From Arctopsyche grandis (taxonomy: Eukaryota; Arthropoda; Insecta; Trichoptera; Hydropsychidae), in the NCBI RefSeq assembly GCF_051622035.1, contig NC_135360.1, forward strand, positions 27,297,206 through 27,361,205: 64,000 nucleotides of DNA. Direction: 5' to 3'. The position numbers and the translations under genes were made by a program. The notes under the pieces are model-generated. The model saw only the letters and a program-made list of their open reading frames with translations. It did not search any database and was not told the DNA's origin. Below, piece after piece: positions 25,641 to 37,844 of this stretch (position 1 is the first letter of the stretch; each line of letters starts with the position of its first letter).

Positions 25641-26664
25641 TATTAATTTGTTAAGAAACGGTTGAACTGTGAGTTGTTTTTAATTAAAAAAAAATTCAAT
25701 AAAATTTGGGAATGCTTTGGGAAATACAAACATATGTATACCTCATCTAATAATCTTGTTTCAAGTTTTTTGGGTTTTCTTTATTTAATTTAATCACGTT
25801 TACGAAAAAGTTTCAGGGACACGTGTCTTGTATGATATTTTCAGTAGAAAATTTCGATTCCAGGTGGTTGGTTTGTAACATGGGGTGGTACGTTATATTT
25901 CAAAAATACACGTATGACGAGAGAGCGAGTGAATTGCACAATATAAGTGAACACGAGCGGATGTTTTTCCTTCTCCATCCAACCCCAAACTATTTTTACC
26001 GAAGGGATGTTCCAGCGCAGCGGGGGTAGAAAAGGTGTCATATAATTTATAGGCGGCAATAAAGAAGCGAGAATGTAATTCCGTTGTGTACATTGATGTA
26101 TTATTTTAATAACACGTATAAAAGCAGTAAAAAACCTAATTGAAAATTACTTCGAAACGAAACACGGGCGAGTATAAGTGAATCGTAATTACACCTTTAA
26201 ATTACACCTTTTATCTAGAATTAAAATTGTCTGTGTATTATGTGTAGTATTTCGCAGTCGAAGCATGCTGTTCAGAAGTCGAATTCATATTCATACAATG
26301 GAAAAGAATTCCAATAACGACACACGACAAATACATAGTCATGGTATTTATTGCAATATGATGATTCATGAATTCCCCATATGCGTTCGATGCAATGACG
26401 GCATAGAAACTAATAATGCTTTTGGGATAATCGAAGTGGCGTTTTTATCGTAGTGGTGATACAATACTTTATGTGGATTAATATTTACATAATATATATA
26501 TACATCATAATACGCTGGCGAAAAATTGTCTTTGTGTATTGCTCCTCAAACTTTTCCCGTGTTAAATTGTAAGAAAGCTTTTGTTTTCTTTTTCAATCAA
26601 TCAATCAAATTTACAGCAACTGCAAATTTGTATGTATGTACATTTTATGAAATCATCAACATCA
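25641..26664. other. Gene-free stretch
   Basis: AT-rich flanks around a mixed-composition part (25800-26450) with overlapping ORFs on both strands (66-91 codons) that I do not recognise. Confidence 0.4.
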
Positions 26665-27120
26665 TTAGCCGGAAGTGTAGCATGGTGGTTGCGTTAATGC
26701 TAACCACCGAGAGGTTTCCGGGATTTAGGGCTGGGTTGACCTCGTTTGAAGAGAATTTATTCGGAATATTTATGCTGTGCTGCTGGTAAGACTTGAATAT
26801 TTGTGCCTCCAAGTCAATCGTTTCCTGTCAGAGTTTACCAATTTATCTGATTTCATTGTTGAAACGGTTCCTCATCAACTTGACAAAAACCATCCTACCT
26901 ACTATGTATTTTTCACCACTATTTGAATATGATTTCAAATTTATACAGTGCTGCTGGTATTTCGTCAGACTTGCATATTTTTTAATCCAAACGGTTCTTC
27001 ATCCAATTTGTCACCACTATTTGAATGTGATTTCAAATAAATAATTATTGATTTAAATACATATGTACAAGTTTAATACCATAGGTGTTGCTCAAGGCTA
27101 AGCCCGCAATGGCATCATGG
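26665..27120 (+). repeat. tRNA-derived SINE, family A, with internal duplication
   Basis: Head GTAGCATGGTGGTTGCGTTA at 26677, then core. The 3' half is duplicated: the CTGCTGGTAAGACTTGAATA to CACTATTTGAATATGATTTC segment (26779-26938) is followed by a shorter second copy from CTGCTGGTATTTCGTCAGAC (26952) to CACTATTTGAATGTGATTTC (27017-27036). Confidence 0.7.
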
Positions 27121-27384
27121 TAAAATATTAATTATAAATTAATAAATTATGTAAATATATAATTTATTAATCAATAAATTAATAACTTATTGATTAATAA
27201 ATTATAATTATTATTTAATAATATTATTATATGTGCATATGTATATTATTATTATATTTATTTATTTTATCATTCATTTTGTATTATCTATGTATATATT
27301 ATTTACATGGACGATGAGGATTGCATTATTCTCCCTATCGTCTGGAATAAAAATATTTTATTATTATTATTTACAGCCATTAAT
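27121..27384. repeat. AT-only inverted repeats and TAT microsatellites
   Basis: Several overlapping inverted copies of ATTGATTAATAAATTA lie in 27131-27215, followed by ATTATT runs. Low complexity; no gene. Confidence 0.6.
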
Positions 27385-27830
27385 CAGACTACTGGATGAA
27401 GGCCTCCCCAACACGCTTCCATTAGTCTATTTTGCGAAACTTTCATCCATCTAACTAACCTAAACATTTTTTTAATTTGGTCTACCCATCTTCCTCGCGG
27501 CCTTCTTTTCATCCTTTTACATTGTCTGGGGTACCGTTCTAGCACTTATTAAGTCCATCTGTGGTCCATTATTATAGCCACATAACTCGCCCATTTTCAT
27601 TTTAATATTTTCACTCTTTCTACTATATCAACTACCTTTATCATACTTCTAACTCACGTATTCCATTTTCTCACTCTCTCCTTGTAATGCTGAGCATACA
27701 GCGTTCCAAACTTAATTGAGTGCATTAAATTTTGTGTAACACTTTGGCGTTCAAACAAAGTATCACACCATACTTCATCATTGCCAAAACACATACTTAC
27801 ATATATTGAAGATCTTTTTCATTAGGCTTT
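27385..27830 (-). mobile_element. RTE-like LINE 3' end, decayed
   Basis: Minus-strand copy homologous to 9965-10440 and 30893-31345. Recognisable blocks on plus are CTGGATGAAGGCCTCCCCAA (27401) and TTCTAGCACTT (27537). Many substitutions and shifts; inactive. Confidence 0.7.
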
Positions 27831-30800
27831 AATGAAATTTGCCAAAAAAATTTTTAGGCTATTCTGATTGTAAAATTAGGAAATCAGTCACGTGATTTTG
27901 ATTTCAAAAATATCATTTTATTATTCATAATGGTACAATAGAACTTCTTGCGTCACATAACGAACTAACTGTCAATAATAATTGTTAGTTTAAAATAAAA
28001 TACAAAAAAGCCTTAAATATTAAATAAATTGATTAGAAACGAGGTACCTACCATAAACAGTAACTTAAATTTTCATTTTTCAAATGGTAAAATAATTTAT
28101 TTGTGAACCACTGACTCGTTACGTTGAAGAGATTACACACAAATACATTTTCACGTACGTATGTATGGTGCTAAAATGATGTTTGCTTTGGACGATAAGA
28201 TGAGGGTGGATGGTGAAAATTAGAAGGTTGTCGGAGTCTGTAGTATCTCTCGGAACTCATAAACGTGCAAACCTTGTGTATGGGGAGGGGAAGAAAGTAA
28301 TATGGAGTCGAAACGATTGCACTTACCCCAGGAAAATTATCAAGAGTGGCAAAAAGCACGAGACGCTGCGAATAAAATCGATAAGCCCGTCGGCGTATAT
28401 TCTATATGTTTATTAATTTAATTATTTGCAATCGTTCGCAGGTTTTCTGCGTTAAAAGTAATATCGGGAAATTTCGCATAGGCTATATATAATTCAATTA
28501 CGGTGAATAATGGAAATATTATCGGTTGACTGGTCGCATTAAATAACACTGCACTGGAACGAAACGCTTTCATTATTTAAATAAAATTGAAATGTGTATT
28601 TGAAATTTATTGAAAACGACGTATTTTCGAGCCTAAATTGTGGTGTGTGACAGTGCGTGTAGATTTCTTGTATTCCAAGCAGGTACACATTTTTTTATTA
28701 TTTTTTCTACGGTTAGTATTGCGGTGTATGTATGTATGTATGTAGATTCCATTTTGCTGACACATGACATATATTACTTTCACGCAAAATTAAATGTACG
28801 AATATGAATGACTCGGCTATTTTTATATCTTCTGTGTATGTACCTACATATATAAATAAGAATGCTTGTTGAGTGTTGTTGAGGACATACATATGTAATA
28901 AATATATATGTATGTCCGCTATGAAAATCTTATGAATATCTAATTCGGTAAACTTATTATCCACAGCGTAGTGCACTCGTAGAGCATAACAGTAGAGAGG
29001 TGGGTTCAAGTTCAGGCCAAATACGCTGATGGCGATTTCTTGCGGATATTAAAACACAAACTGAACATCTTCTGATTTTTCGATTATTCAATCTTAATTG
29101 TGACAGATCTAATAAATCGGTATCTACCCCCTAAGTTTCTCGCAAATTCGAGTTATTGTCATCTCAAATTTGATGAATCTTATAAAATGCTACCTACATA
29201 ATGTACTTTTTACAAATTTGATATGTATTAAAAATTATGTTGATTGTCCATAGATGTCTCTATTGTATTATATGTACTGTTATGTTTGAAAAATTGTTAG
29301 TACTAATGTAGAAAAATAATCTTACCATATGTGTCACCTTAAGAAAGTTCCTTTCATGGCACATAATGTACATACGGTGTATGTAATGAAATAAATTTAA
29401 TATCTTACCCATGTTTAGACCGTAGATGGGTTTTGAAAGAGGTCCAAGAGCTTTAAAGGTATGCTTTTTACTTTTGACTTTCAATTACGCCATTTTTGTA
29501 TGCCAGGCTTTGTACGCCAAGAAATCCATTAACGCTTATGTGTAGTTCCAAATATAATTAAATACTTTATGAGATAAATATTTGATCCAAATGGACAACG
29601 CTTGATCATTCTGTAATAGATGTAGATATGTATTATATACATTATAAAATATCTACTCTATCGAGAGGAAAGTTAGTACAATTTTTTTTAAATACTTGTA
29701 CGATTTATATAAAAGGGAAGGCAATTTAAATAAATTTCAAATTATAATGTGGAAAATTCTGATATATTTGAGGCGTCTTGTGGCATGGAGAAGGGACGTA
29801 AATCGAATCAAACGTCAATGTTTGCACACAGTATCGACAGTTTTATTACTGTACGCTATTGGAAATTCCCATTCGTAAAAAAAACTAGAAAATTCAACTC
29901 CCATACAGTACATCATTGAGAAGAGATCGCAAATAAAAATATTTTATAGCCTTTCGGCGTTTTTATGCTGTCGGATTCCATGAAATACGCACACCTTTCA
30001 TACAACAAACACCATTTCGATCAGCGATTTTTTATTATTATTTTTCACCAATGTTTTATTACAAATTGTGATTTTATATACATATGTATATAATTATTTC
30101 GGTGTTTTTTAATATACATACATATACTATATGAAATTACATGTCATTAGCCACAAATCCAATTGCTATCAGAAGCAATTACGTTCAAGTCAAAATTAAC
30201 CAGAAGATATGTATGAGCGCGCGCAGTTGCGATTCAGATCGAAATCTTTTATTGAAAATTAAATTGAAAAAATCCCCCAAAAAAAGGGTCGGTTCTAGAC
30301 AATATTTTAGCAATATTTCGTTAGCAACGGATGGATATAACTGAATTTTAATGTAAAACACATCGAACGCAATTGGAGCGGAGCAATTGTGAGGAGGCGG
30401 CCATTAATCAAGAATATTGTTGACTTCCGCGTCACACCGAAGGGTCTCAAAAGGGGCAAAAAAATAAAAGTATAAAAAAGACTGGAAGCTTTTTAAATGC
30501 AAATTAGTGGCCGAGGGAAAACAATGCTGTTGCAAATGCAAGGGCCGGGGGTGGACGCCGTTAAATTCGAAATAAATCGACTTTAAATTGGGGTGGCACG
30601 ACGCGAACAATGGCAGTGTACGGTAATGTTTCAATACACGCGAGCTTTTGCAAAAAATAAATATAAAATCGTAAAAACAATGAAATGTTTAAAAAATAGC
30701 TACATTCGTTGACTTCGTACTTTGAACTTAGCAACTAATAGCACTAAACACGAATTTGCAAAGGCCCACAATTAATCATATCAAATTGTTTTAGTAGCTG

Positions 30801-30892
30801 AAAATAACAGATTTTTTCAAACGAATTTATATTCACAGTAGGTACTATTACTTAAATTATCGATTTTATGAAAAAAATAGTTTATATTTATA
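27831..30892. other. Gene-free region
   Basis: Mixed-composition patches at 28180-28400 and 30360-30640, the rest AT-rich with TATG/CATA microsatellites near 28725 and 28880. No ORF with a recognisable domain. A B-box-like GGTTCAAGTTCAGG near 29003 stands alone. Confidence 0.45.
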
Positions 30893-31345
30893 TCATCATC
30901 ATCATCTACAGCCATTCACCATCAACTGCCGGATGAAGGCCTTTCCAATACGCCTCTACAATACTCATCCAAATCACCCCACATATTTTCCTAATTTCAT
31001 CTACTTATCTTCCCTGTGGTCTTCCTTTTACCCTTTTGAATTCTCTCGGGTATCATTCTAGCACTTCTTTTGTCCACCTTTCATCCATTATTGTAGCCAT
31101 GTGGACAGCCCATTGCCATTTCAATCTCTTCACCCAATCCACTATATCCACTACCCTTGTCATATTTCCTACCCACGTATTCCGTTTTTTGTCTTTCTTC
31201 GTTATGCTAAGAATACAATGCTCGATATTTATTTTAGTTCATTGTACTTTGTGTTCAATGTCCAAGTTTTACATCCAAACGTCATCACTGGCAAAACACA
31301 TTTATCGAAGATTTTTTCTTCAGACAAAGTGGAATTTTTGATTCA
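30893..31345 (-). mobile_element. RTE-like LINE 3' end, best preserved copy
   Basis: On the minus strand the frame reads KRNTWVGNMTRVVDIVDWVK, RLKWQWAVHMA, DERWTKEVLE and, after a stop, PREFKRVKGRPQGR, typical of the RTE C-terminus. The element ends in an ATC/GAT trinucleotide tail at 30894-30908. It is 5' truncated and lacks the RT domain. Confidence 0.75.
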
Positions 31346-33204
31346 AAAGTATGTTTATAAACATATTTATGTATAAATGAAATAATTGTTTATCAGCTAT
31401 GCAAATCATTGGGTGTAAATTTTAAAGTGCCAAATTTGGTTTATGATCTTTTGGTACTCTAACAAAATATTCTGAGCAATTTGATTATTTGTATAATCTA
31501 ATATATAATTTCGAAAGAGACTTTGTAAGTATGTAAGTAAATATGTAATGTTGGTTCGTAAATCCGAGACGTCATCGAAAAAATGAATATTCAAATAAAA
31601 TAAAACTATTCAAATAAATTTAATAAAATGTCTACTATTAGATTGGCCATGTTTAAGTGGTTTATATTACAAATACCAAGCGAACCCGGGTAAAAACATA
31701 TAATTGAACTCTATATACATATATTATAACAATTTGCTCAATATGATATGAATAATCTAATAAAAAAAATTTATATGTATAGATTTAGGGTAAATTTACT
31801 TTAAAAAATGAATAAAACAAGAGTGTGTATAATAATAAGGAAATCCAAATGAAAAAAAATCACAAAACATTGTAGTCAGAATTTATTTTGAGACGACCAA
31901 TATGTAAATATGTAATATAATAATGGAATGAAAAGTTTGTTAGAAAGTAGATTGAAATTTGAAGAATTTTAAAATTGAAAGTATATTTCTGAAGCCTAGA
32001 ATTGTCTCAGTAAGAAGATTTTTTAAATCACATATAATACGATTTACAGCGAATCTTGAGATTATGTACATCCAGATTTCAATTTCAAAGATGAAATAAC
32101 AAGAAAATGTTTTAATGACTTACAGCATTCGAATAATGATATTGCTATATATAGTTATACGACGCGATCGGATCGTTTTGCAACACAAACACCACCTTTA
32201 CATTTACATACATAATACATACACATATTAAAGATAAGGATTCACTTAAATCCCCGTATATTTCACAACGTCGGACATGCAATATTTATGGGAAGATTTG
32301 CGCTATCTAAAGTACAGCTTCCGAAGGTTATGGCAGAGCTTTCCCCGGAGAGAGATACACACTGGGATAGAAACGGAGCTTCCTAGAGACACCCCGGAAC
32401 CTCGGAACCTACATTTTATCCACAACCTTAGGTATTTGGTGGAATTGTGGATGATACACAGTGGCGTCGGTAATTAACCGTTTCGCAGTTTCCGATTCAA
32501 GGGAGCATTTACATGCGGACGGCAACCAGTTAACCGAAAGACAGCCCCTAATGCGCGGTTTCCTTAAGCTACCCCTTCAATATACACATAATAGTGTGAT
32601 CAAGAAGTGATTTGAATTTAGAGTTTACGAAATAAAATAATGTGAACTAAAGTGGATCGCCCATTGTGATTAAAGCAATAAAATATTATAATCAATATAA
32701 AAAATAAAACATTTGACTACTATTGATTCCAATACTTTCATTCAAGCCAAACCAGATGTTGAACTAAAACATTATACAATTTTTAAAAAGGTTATTATCT
32801 CATAATAATCATCGGGAGAGAACCATCAAAAATTATAATCATCTTTGAATTCAGTGGGTCAAATTTATTAAAGATTGTCTAACTCCGCTCTGGTGATTTT
32901 TTTTATTGCTTAGTGATTATTATAGTTAGAAATCGACAATATTTATTGTATTGAAAAATTAATGTATTGTTGCTATATGATAATCTCGAATTGGTAGCGA
33001 TTTTGTAGAAATATTGGTAAAATATCTCATGGCAATATAAAGCCTCCGCAAGTTCATAAAATATGACATAAAATAATAACAAAGTCTAATAAACTAAATG
33101 AAAATGTATATGAAAGTCTTAAAATAATCAATTATGTAAGTTTTGTATGTTTGAATTTCTAAGAACAACATATACTTAAAATGGTTAGGCAAATACAATT
33201 TTGC
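31346..33204. other. Gene-free region with GC-richer patch
   Basis: AT-rich apart from 32265-32590, a balanced patch with a 66-codon plus ORF of no recognisable family. Nothing else seen. Confidence 0.45.
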
Positions 33205-33600
33205 AGAATAGCTTGAAGAAATTTTGGTTTATCAAATGGCTTGATGCAACTTCCCGAAAATGACTTTGTAAATAGGAGGCAATCTGTCTATAATCACCCC
33301 AATTCCTCAAGCGAATTTATTTCGCATTCTGGGGTACCTCAGGGGTCCAATTTGGGGACATTGTTCTTTTTAATTTACATTAATGACATTTCCAAAATAA
33401 TAAAGTATTCAGACAATCTTTTATTCGCTGTAGACCTCAAACTTTCTGAGACAGTTAAGTCTCATAGTGACGCAGCCCGTCTCCAGTTGGACTTAGATGC
33501 ACTGTCAAGTTGGTCTGTCGAAAATAAATTAACTTTTAGCATTCAAAAATGCTGTGTCCTCAATGTGACAAGATCTTCAAATCAACCAACAACCAACCAA
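33205..33600 (+). mobile_element. Non-LTR reverse transcriptase core fragment, active site lost
   Basis: One continuous frame reads ENDFVNRRQSVYNH, ISHSGVPQGSNLGTLFFLIY, INDISKIIKYSDNLLFAVDL, LQLDLDALSSWSVENKLTFS and IQKCCVLNVTRSSN. GVPQGSNLGPLLFLIxINDI is the RT palm motif of Jockey-like LINEs. The catalytic FADD has become FAVD, so the enzyme would be inactive even if expressed. Both ends are truncated. Confidence 0.8.
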
Positions 33601-34479
33601 TGTTACATACATATGTATATGCAAAATCTCTTTCCAAATTATATATTACATATGTAGAATAAAAATACTATCATAAGAATCAAACCTTTCGTAAATATCT
33701 GCCACGTAACAATGTAGTGTCTGAAAGGCGTCGGAAAAGTTCCAGATGTACATATTTGCAGTAAGTGCAATGTCTATTTATTCAGATGGAAAGCGTGACA
33801 CATACATACATACCTTACAACTACCACATCGTAGAACATAAAAATATTAGTTTTGCCGTATATCAACATTAGACAGCGACGCCCTAGAAGGGGGAGGGAA
33901 GGTGGTTATAGGGGAAAAAAAAACTCCGAACATTAATTTCCAGTGTTTCCAGTTATCCGGCATGTTTATACGGGGCTGCCGTTCGTACGAACTTCAACTG
34001 CAATATTTCAACACTCGCCGTTAAATAGGCTCGTTGTTTTGCTCCTGTGCCGCTGCCGCCCCTACGGCTCTGTCAATTTATTGGTTTTCCCTGGGTGAAC
34101 TCGCTAATGAAAATATACAGGGCGTCCCGCGTAGTTATGCCATTTTCGTGACTGCGGTATATACCTCGATTGATGAAGCAGTGATTGGATAATGAATGTG
34201 GAAAGCTTGGTTATTATATTATACAAGTGGTTTGATAATGATACATGATTTTATTAGAGGATGTGATGAACATTATATGTATGTATGTACATATGTATAG
34301 GATCTTTTTTTTTTAAGTTATCTTCAGCTTGATGCAAGTCAAAAAAATTATTAATTTGATTTTTACACTTTTGAAACCTTGCCATGGTAGTAGATTTAGA
34401 AGAGTTTTAAATAATCTATTATATTATTATAGTTTTAAATATATTGGTTAGATTATGTGCATTTATTTAACTATACGTA
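33601..34479. other. Gene-free region with GC-richer patch
   Basis: A patch at 33870-34130 has balanced composition; no ORF of note. The rest is AT-rich. Confidence 0.4.
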
Positions 34480-35720
34480 CTAAATCTTCCAATCCCGGTG
34501 TTTTCTGGTACCGTGAATCCCGGTGCTGAAACTAGTCTGAATACCGGGATTACGGTGCTGGCAGAAATTTCTTTAAAAATGTTATTTTTACAAAAGTAGT
34601 ATGGAAAAAAACATAAAACAACATTATATAATGAACAATGGTGGGATGAACAATGACAGTCATAGTCCATTTGTTTGCCACCCGTTTCGACGCCAGCTTG
34701 CCGTTTCCACAAAATGGTATGAACAGTCTGTATTGTGTCGCAGATATTGTGCTCAACCGCAATGATATTTGAAGCATATTTTAACAGATTCAAACTCTGA
34801 ATCGACCACTGATCACGTTTTCGTGATCTAGAAAAAAATGTGTTTGTGTATGTGTTTCTGTGTGAGTGTCTGTATGTTAATTGTGTGTCAGTGTATTTTG
34901 GGGATTTTTTGAACACTGTTCGTCCTATCAAACTGTAACTTAGTATTGGTTACTGAAATTTTTATCGATACACCGTAAATTTTTTCAAATTTTTAAGTTG
35001 ACCGGAAATGGTACCTCTCCTTTTAGGTGTACTCTTTCTTTTTAAGTTTTTGAATTAAATTATCTCCCAAACCACTTATCAAATCAGACTTTTCTTTTTT
35101 TGTAATAGAAATTATTGATATTATACCCCAATATTTTTTCCTAAACCGAAAGTAGTACTTTTAATTTAGAGAATCAAGGTTTTTTATGTTTATCTAAGAA
35201 ATTCGTTAATTTATTGAACTGAAATTTTACCAAGTTATGTATAAAAGTTGGTAAGCATCCGTTAACCAGAGTGGCAGTGTACTCTTGTTCAATTTTTCTT
35301 CCACTATTTTTTTCGACCCCTTTAACATGTGTGCTTTGATCGTAAAAATTTAGGTATAATTGTTGTATCAAGTTGATGAATAAAAAAAAATCACAAAATA
35401 TAATAAACCGGAAGAGGGATTTTTTCCTCTTAGGAATGTCAAAAATGTTGTGACAACGATTCTTTCCACGACCTGAACATATTTGTATTATTTTTGTACT
35501 AACATAGAGTTGATAAGGTTTTGGTCAGAATTCGTAATCCGGAAGTAGAGCTTTAGTCTTGTGAAAGTTTTCCTACATTTGTGTTCGACTTTGTATTGAA
35601 AATGCTCATAGCCGGTATGTTAGAACGTGTATGTACATACATATGTACATATGTATATATGTTCGATTATCGAATTTTGTTTTTCATCCTTCTTATATTC
35701 CTCAAATACATAGATAAAGT
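34480..35720 (-). repeat. Interspersed repeat with CTTCCGG motif, inverted copy 3
   Basis: The minus strand carries TTTCCGGTCAA (34995), CCTCTTCCGG (35408) and CTACTTCCGG (35539), in the same order and context as copies 1 and 2, ending in the AACATACCGGCT region near 35620. A leading segment at 34490-34570 has repeated AATCCCGGTGCT units. The 154-codon minus ORF across it is a repeat ORF, not a gene. Confidence 0.5.
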
Positions 35721-36919
35721 TGTAGGTTGGTCACATCCTAATTTTTACATACAGTAAATGTAATTGGAGTTTTTTTATATTAGGTGGATTGGTTCGATGA
35801 TTAATTAGTAGACGGTACAAACTACATATTTGTAAAAAACGAATCAATGAATCAAAGCGATGTTTTTTACTTTATTTAATTACATTTTCGGATGTGTTTT
35901 ATTTAATGTCAGAAATTTATGGATGCGAACCGAAAATTTAAAGAATGCAGCCAAACTCTCAAAATTAGTACGCCAATATGGGAGTATTTTTTGCGTGAAA
36001 CATTGGGAGAGTTTGCAAAATGCAATTGAACGTTTTTGAAATATGAAAAGATGCAATTGAATTTTTTTTTCTTATAAATTTGAAATCCCGGTGCTAGCAC
36101 CGGGATACCGGGATCGGTAATTCCCAGTGCCGCAATCCCGGTGCTGAAGTAACCTTCCGGGATAGGAAGCACTAATACGTAAATACATACATACATATGT
36201 ACATACATATATCTGAGAGTGGCTCAAAATTATATTTGACGTGGTTTTACCCGGCTTTTGTAATATAAACCGCTTAAACATGGCCAATCCAATACTTAAC
36301 ATATTATTAAATTTATTTGAATAGTTCTATTTTATTTAAATTTATTTGAATATTCATTTGTTTTTAAACGAACAAACAATAGTTACATACAAAGTCTCTT
36401 TCGAAATTATATATTAGATTTATACTAAAATGAGGAATTTCAGATTTAATTTTAAAATATTGATAACATTAGTTATATATGGTTCAATAAAGGTTGAAAT
36501 GAAAATCAATAGTTGGTTTTTAAATTTTATTGCACATAGTAAAAATAAACTAATAATAAGATCATAAGAATGTTTGGAGCGTGCTTAAAAAATAACAGTG
36601 AAATCATTTTCATAATTAAAATTATAATTGTGACCAAATAAAAAAATAATAATTTCACAATGGCATAATTAAGTAAAGTTAAATAAAAATAGAAAAGAAT
36701 CATAAAACTATATTAATAAAAAATAATGTCATACAGTAATCATGACTGAATCAATGAAATGAAATCAGGAAACAAAGATTAGAAAGTCGAATGACAAAAA
36801 AAAAAAATAGAAACCATGCAACTGATCAGTGATTGATGGAGAGTACGAATCGGTCAAAATTTCGAGGTCGAATATTCTCACGATCACTAAATTTATCGAT
36901 TCTTGATATATATGTATAC
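35721..36919. other. Gene-free stretch with CCCGGTGCT palindromes
   Basis: At 36085-36106 there is a perfect 22-bp palindrome (half-site ATCCCGGTGCT), followed by further ACCGGGAT and ATCCCGGTGCT units to 36150. The rest is AT-rich. A piece at 36815-36910 resembles the 3' part of the CTTCCGGTTG family. Confidence 0.5.
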
Positions 36920-37671
36920 CAGTGGCGTGCCGTCATTGGACCAGACGGACTAGGCTAGTCCCCAGAAATATTTTACCTAAAATTTAAAATATTAATAATT
37001 CAATCAAAATAAATTCAAATCGTTGTCCATATTGGTTAGTGAAGTTCAGAAACCGGAATCAGCCCTACTTGAGATAGTGGTATTGGATTGTTATAGTATG
37101 GTCCGCCACGTCGTTCGCTTGCACGGACTCACGGTCTCATTTCTGTTCCTTTGACGATACTGGCGAATTTTTATGTATAGGCTTTCCATCGAAGATAAAA
37201 CATTTTTTAATTTACTCATCTCTTCCAGAATTTATGGAATTTTTATTACGAATACTGATTTGTGTCCATCAAGCTGATTTTATTACGAATTTATAACGAG
37301 CTATTTATTACGAATTCTGAACTTTTTTTTTGTTAAAATAATACATACATATTTGTACAGAACTCTTCGAGTACAAATATGGTAAAGGATTCGACTCCCG
37401 AAACGGTTCCCTCTCAACAAATCAGGGGGAGCGCGCAGATACCGAGCCATAGAATGTAGAATGAGAATAAGAACTTAGAATAAATACCGAGGCCTTGGAA
37501 TGTAGAATTTTAAATCGATTATTCGTCAAATAATTCAGACGATTAAGTTTTCAAGACAAACAAGATGTTATTAAGAAAGATAGGCTACTTGGGATAGTTC
37601 TGTTAGCACAAAAATGAATATAAAAAAATATATTTTTTGTCCCTTGTTTTAAAAGTCACGGCACACCTCTG
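36920..37671 (+). mobile_element. hAT-like non-autonomous DNA transposon
   Basis: Begins CAGTGGCGTGCCGTCA (36920) and ends TCACGGCACACCTCTG (37671), imperfect terminal inverted repeats of the CAGTGGCG type found in hAT elements. Internal blocks (TTCAGAAACCGGAATC, GTTCGCTTGCACGGACTC, GATGTTATTAAGAAAG) recur inverted at 62950-63600. It has no transposase. The flanking 8 bp do not match exactly. It lies 174 bp past the stop codon of Fur1 exon k. Confidence 0.6.
37304..37309 (-). terminator. First AATAAA downstream of exon k, inside a transposon
   Basis: The nearest canonical AATAAA downstream of the exon k stop codon (about 536 nt away on the minus strand). It lies within the hAT-like element at 36920-37671; a second AATAAA is at 37284-37279. 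I saw none between the stop codon and the element. Confidence 0.3.
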
Positions 37672-37844
37672 TATATGTCGATCAAAGTTGAAGTTGAAAA
37701 AAATAGTTACCGATGGAAGATAAATGCTGCTCATTTTTTGAGAGTAGGCACAAAACGTAGCAATAGCACTACGCCGTTGACTTAAATAATTAAACCCTGT
37801 ATATAGCATTGTTATGACTAAAGATTAGTCAAAAACGTAAATGA

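Noticed and set aside
27121..27240. Replication origin or CRISPR-like array from the inverted AT repeats
   Set aside because: Simple A/T low complexity with no regular spacers; such tracts are ordinary in this genome.
34467..34931. 154-codon minus-strand ORF
   Set aside because: Lies in an interspersed repeat and reads CCCGGTGCT units and microsatellite-like ACAC/TGTG; not a gene.
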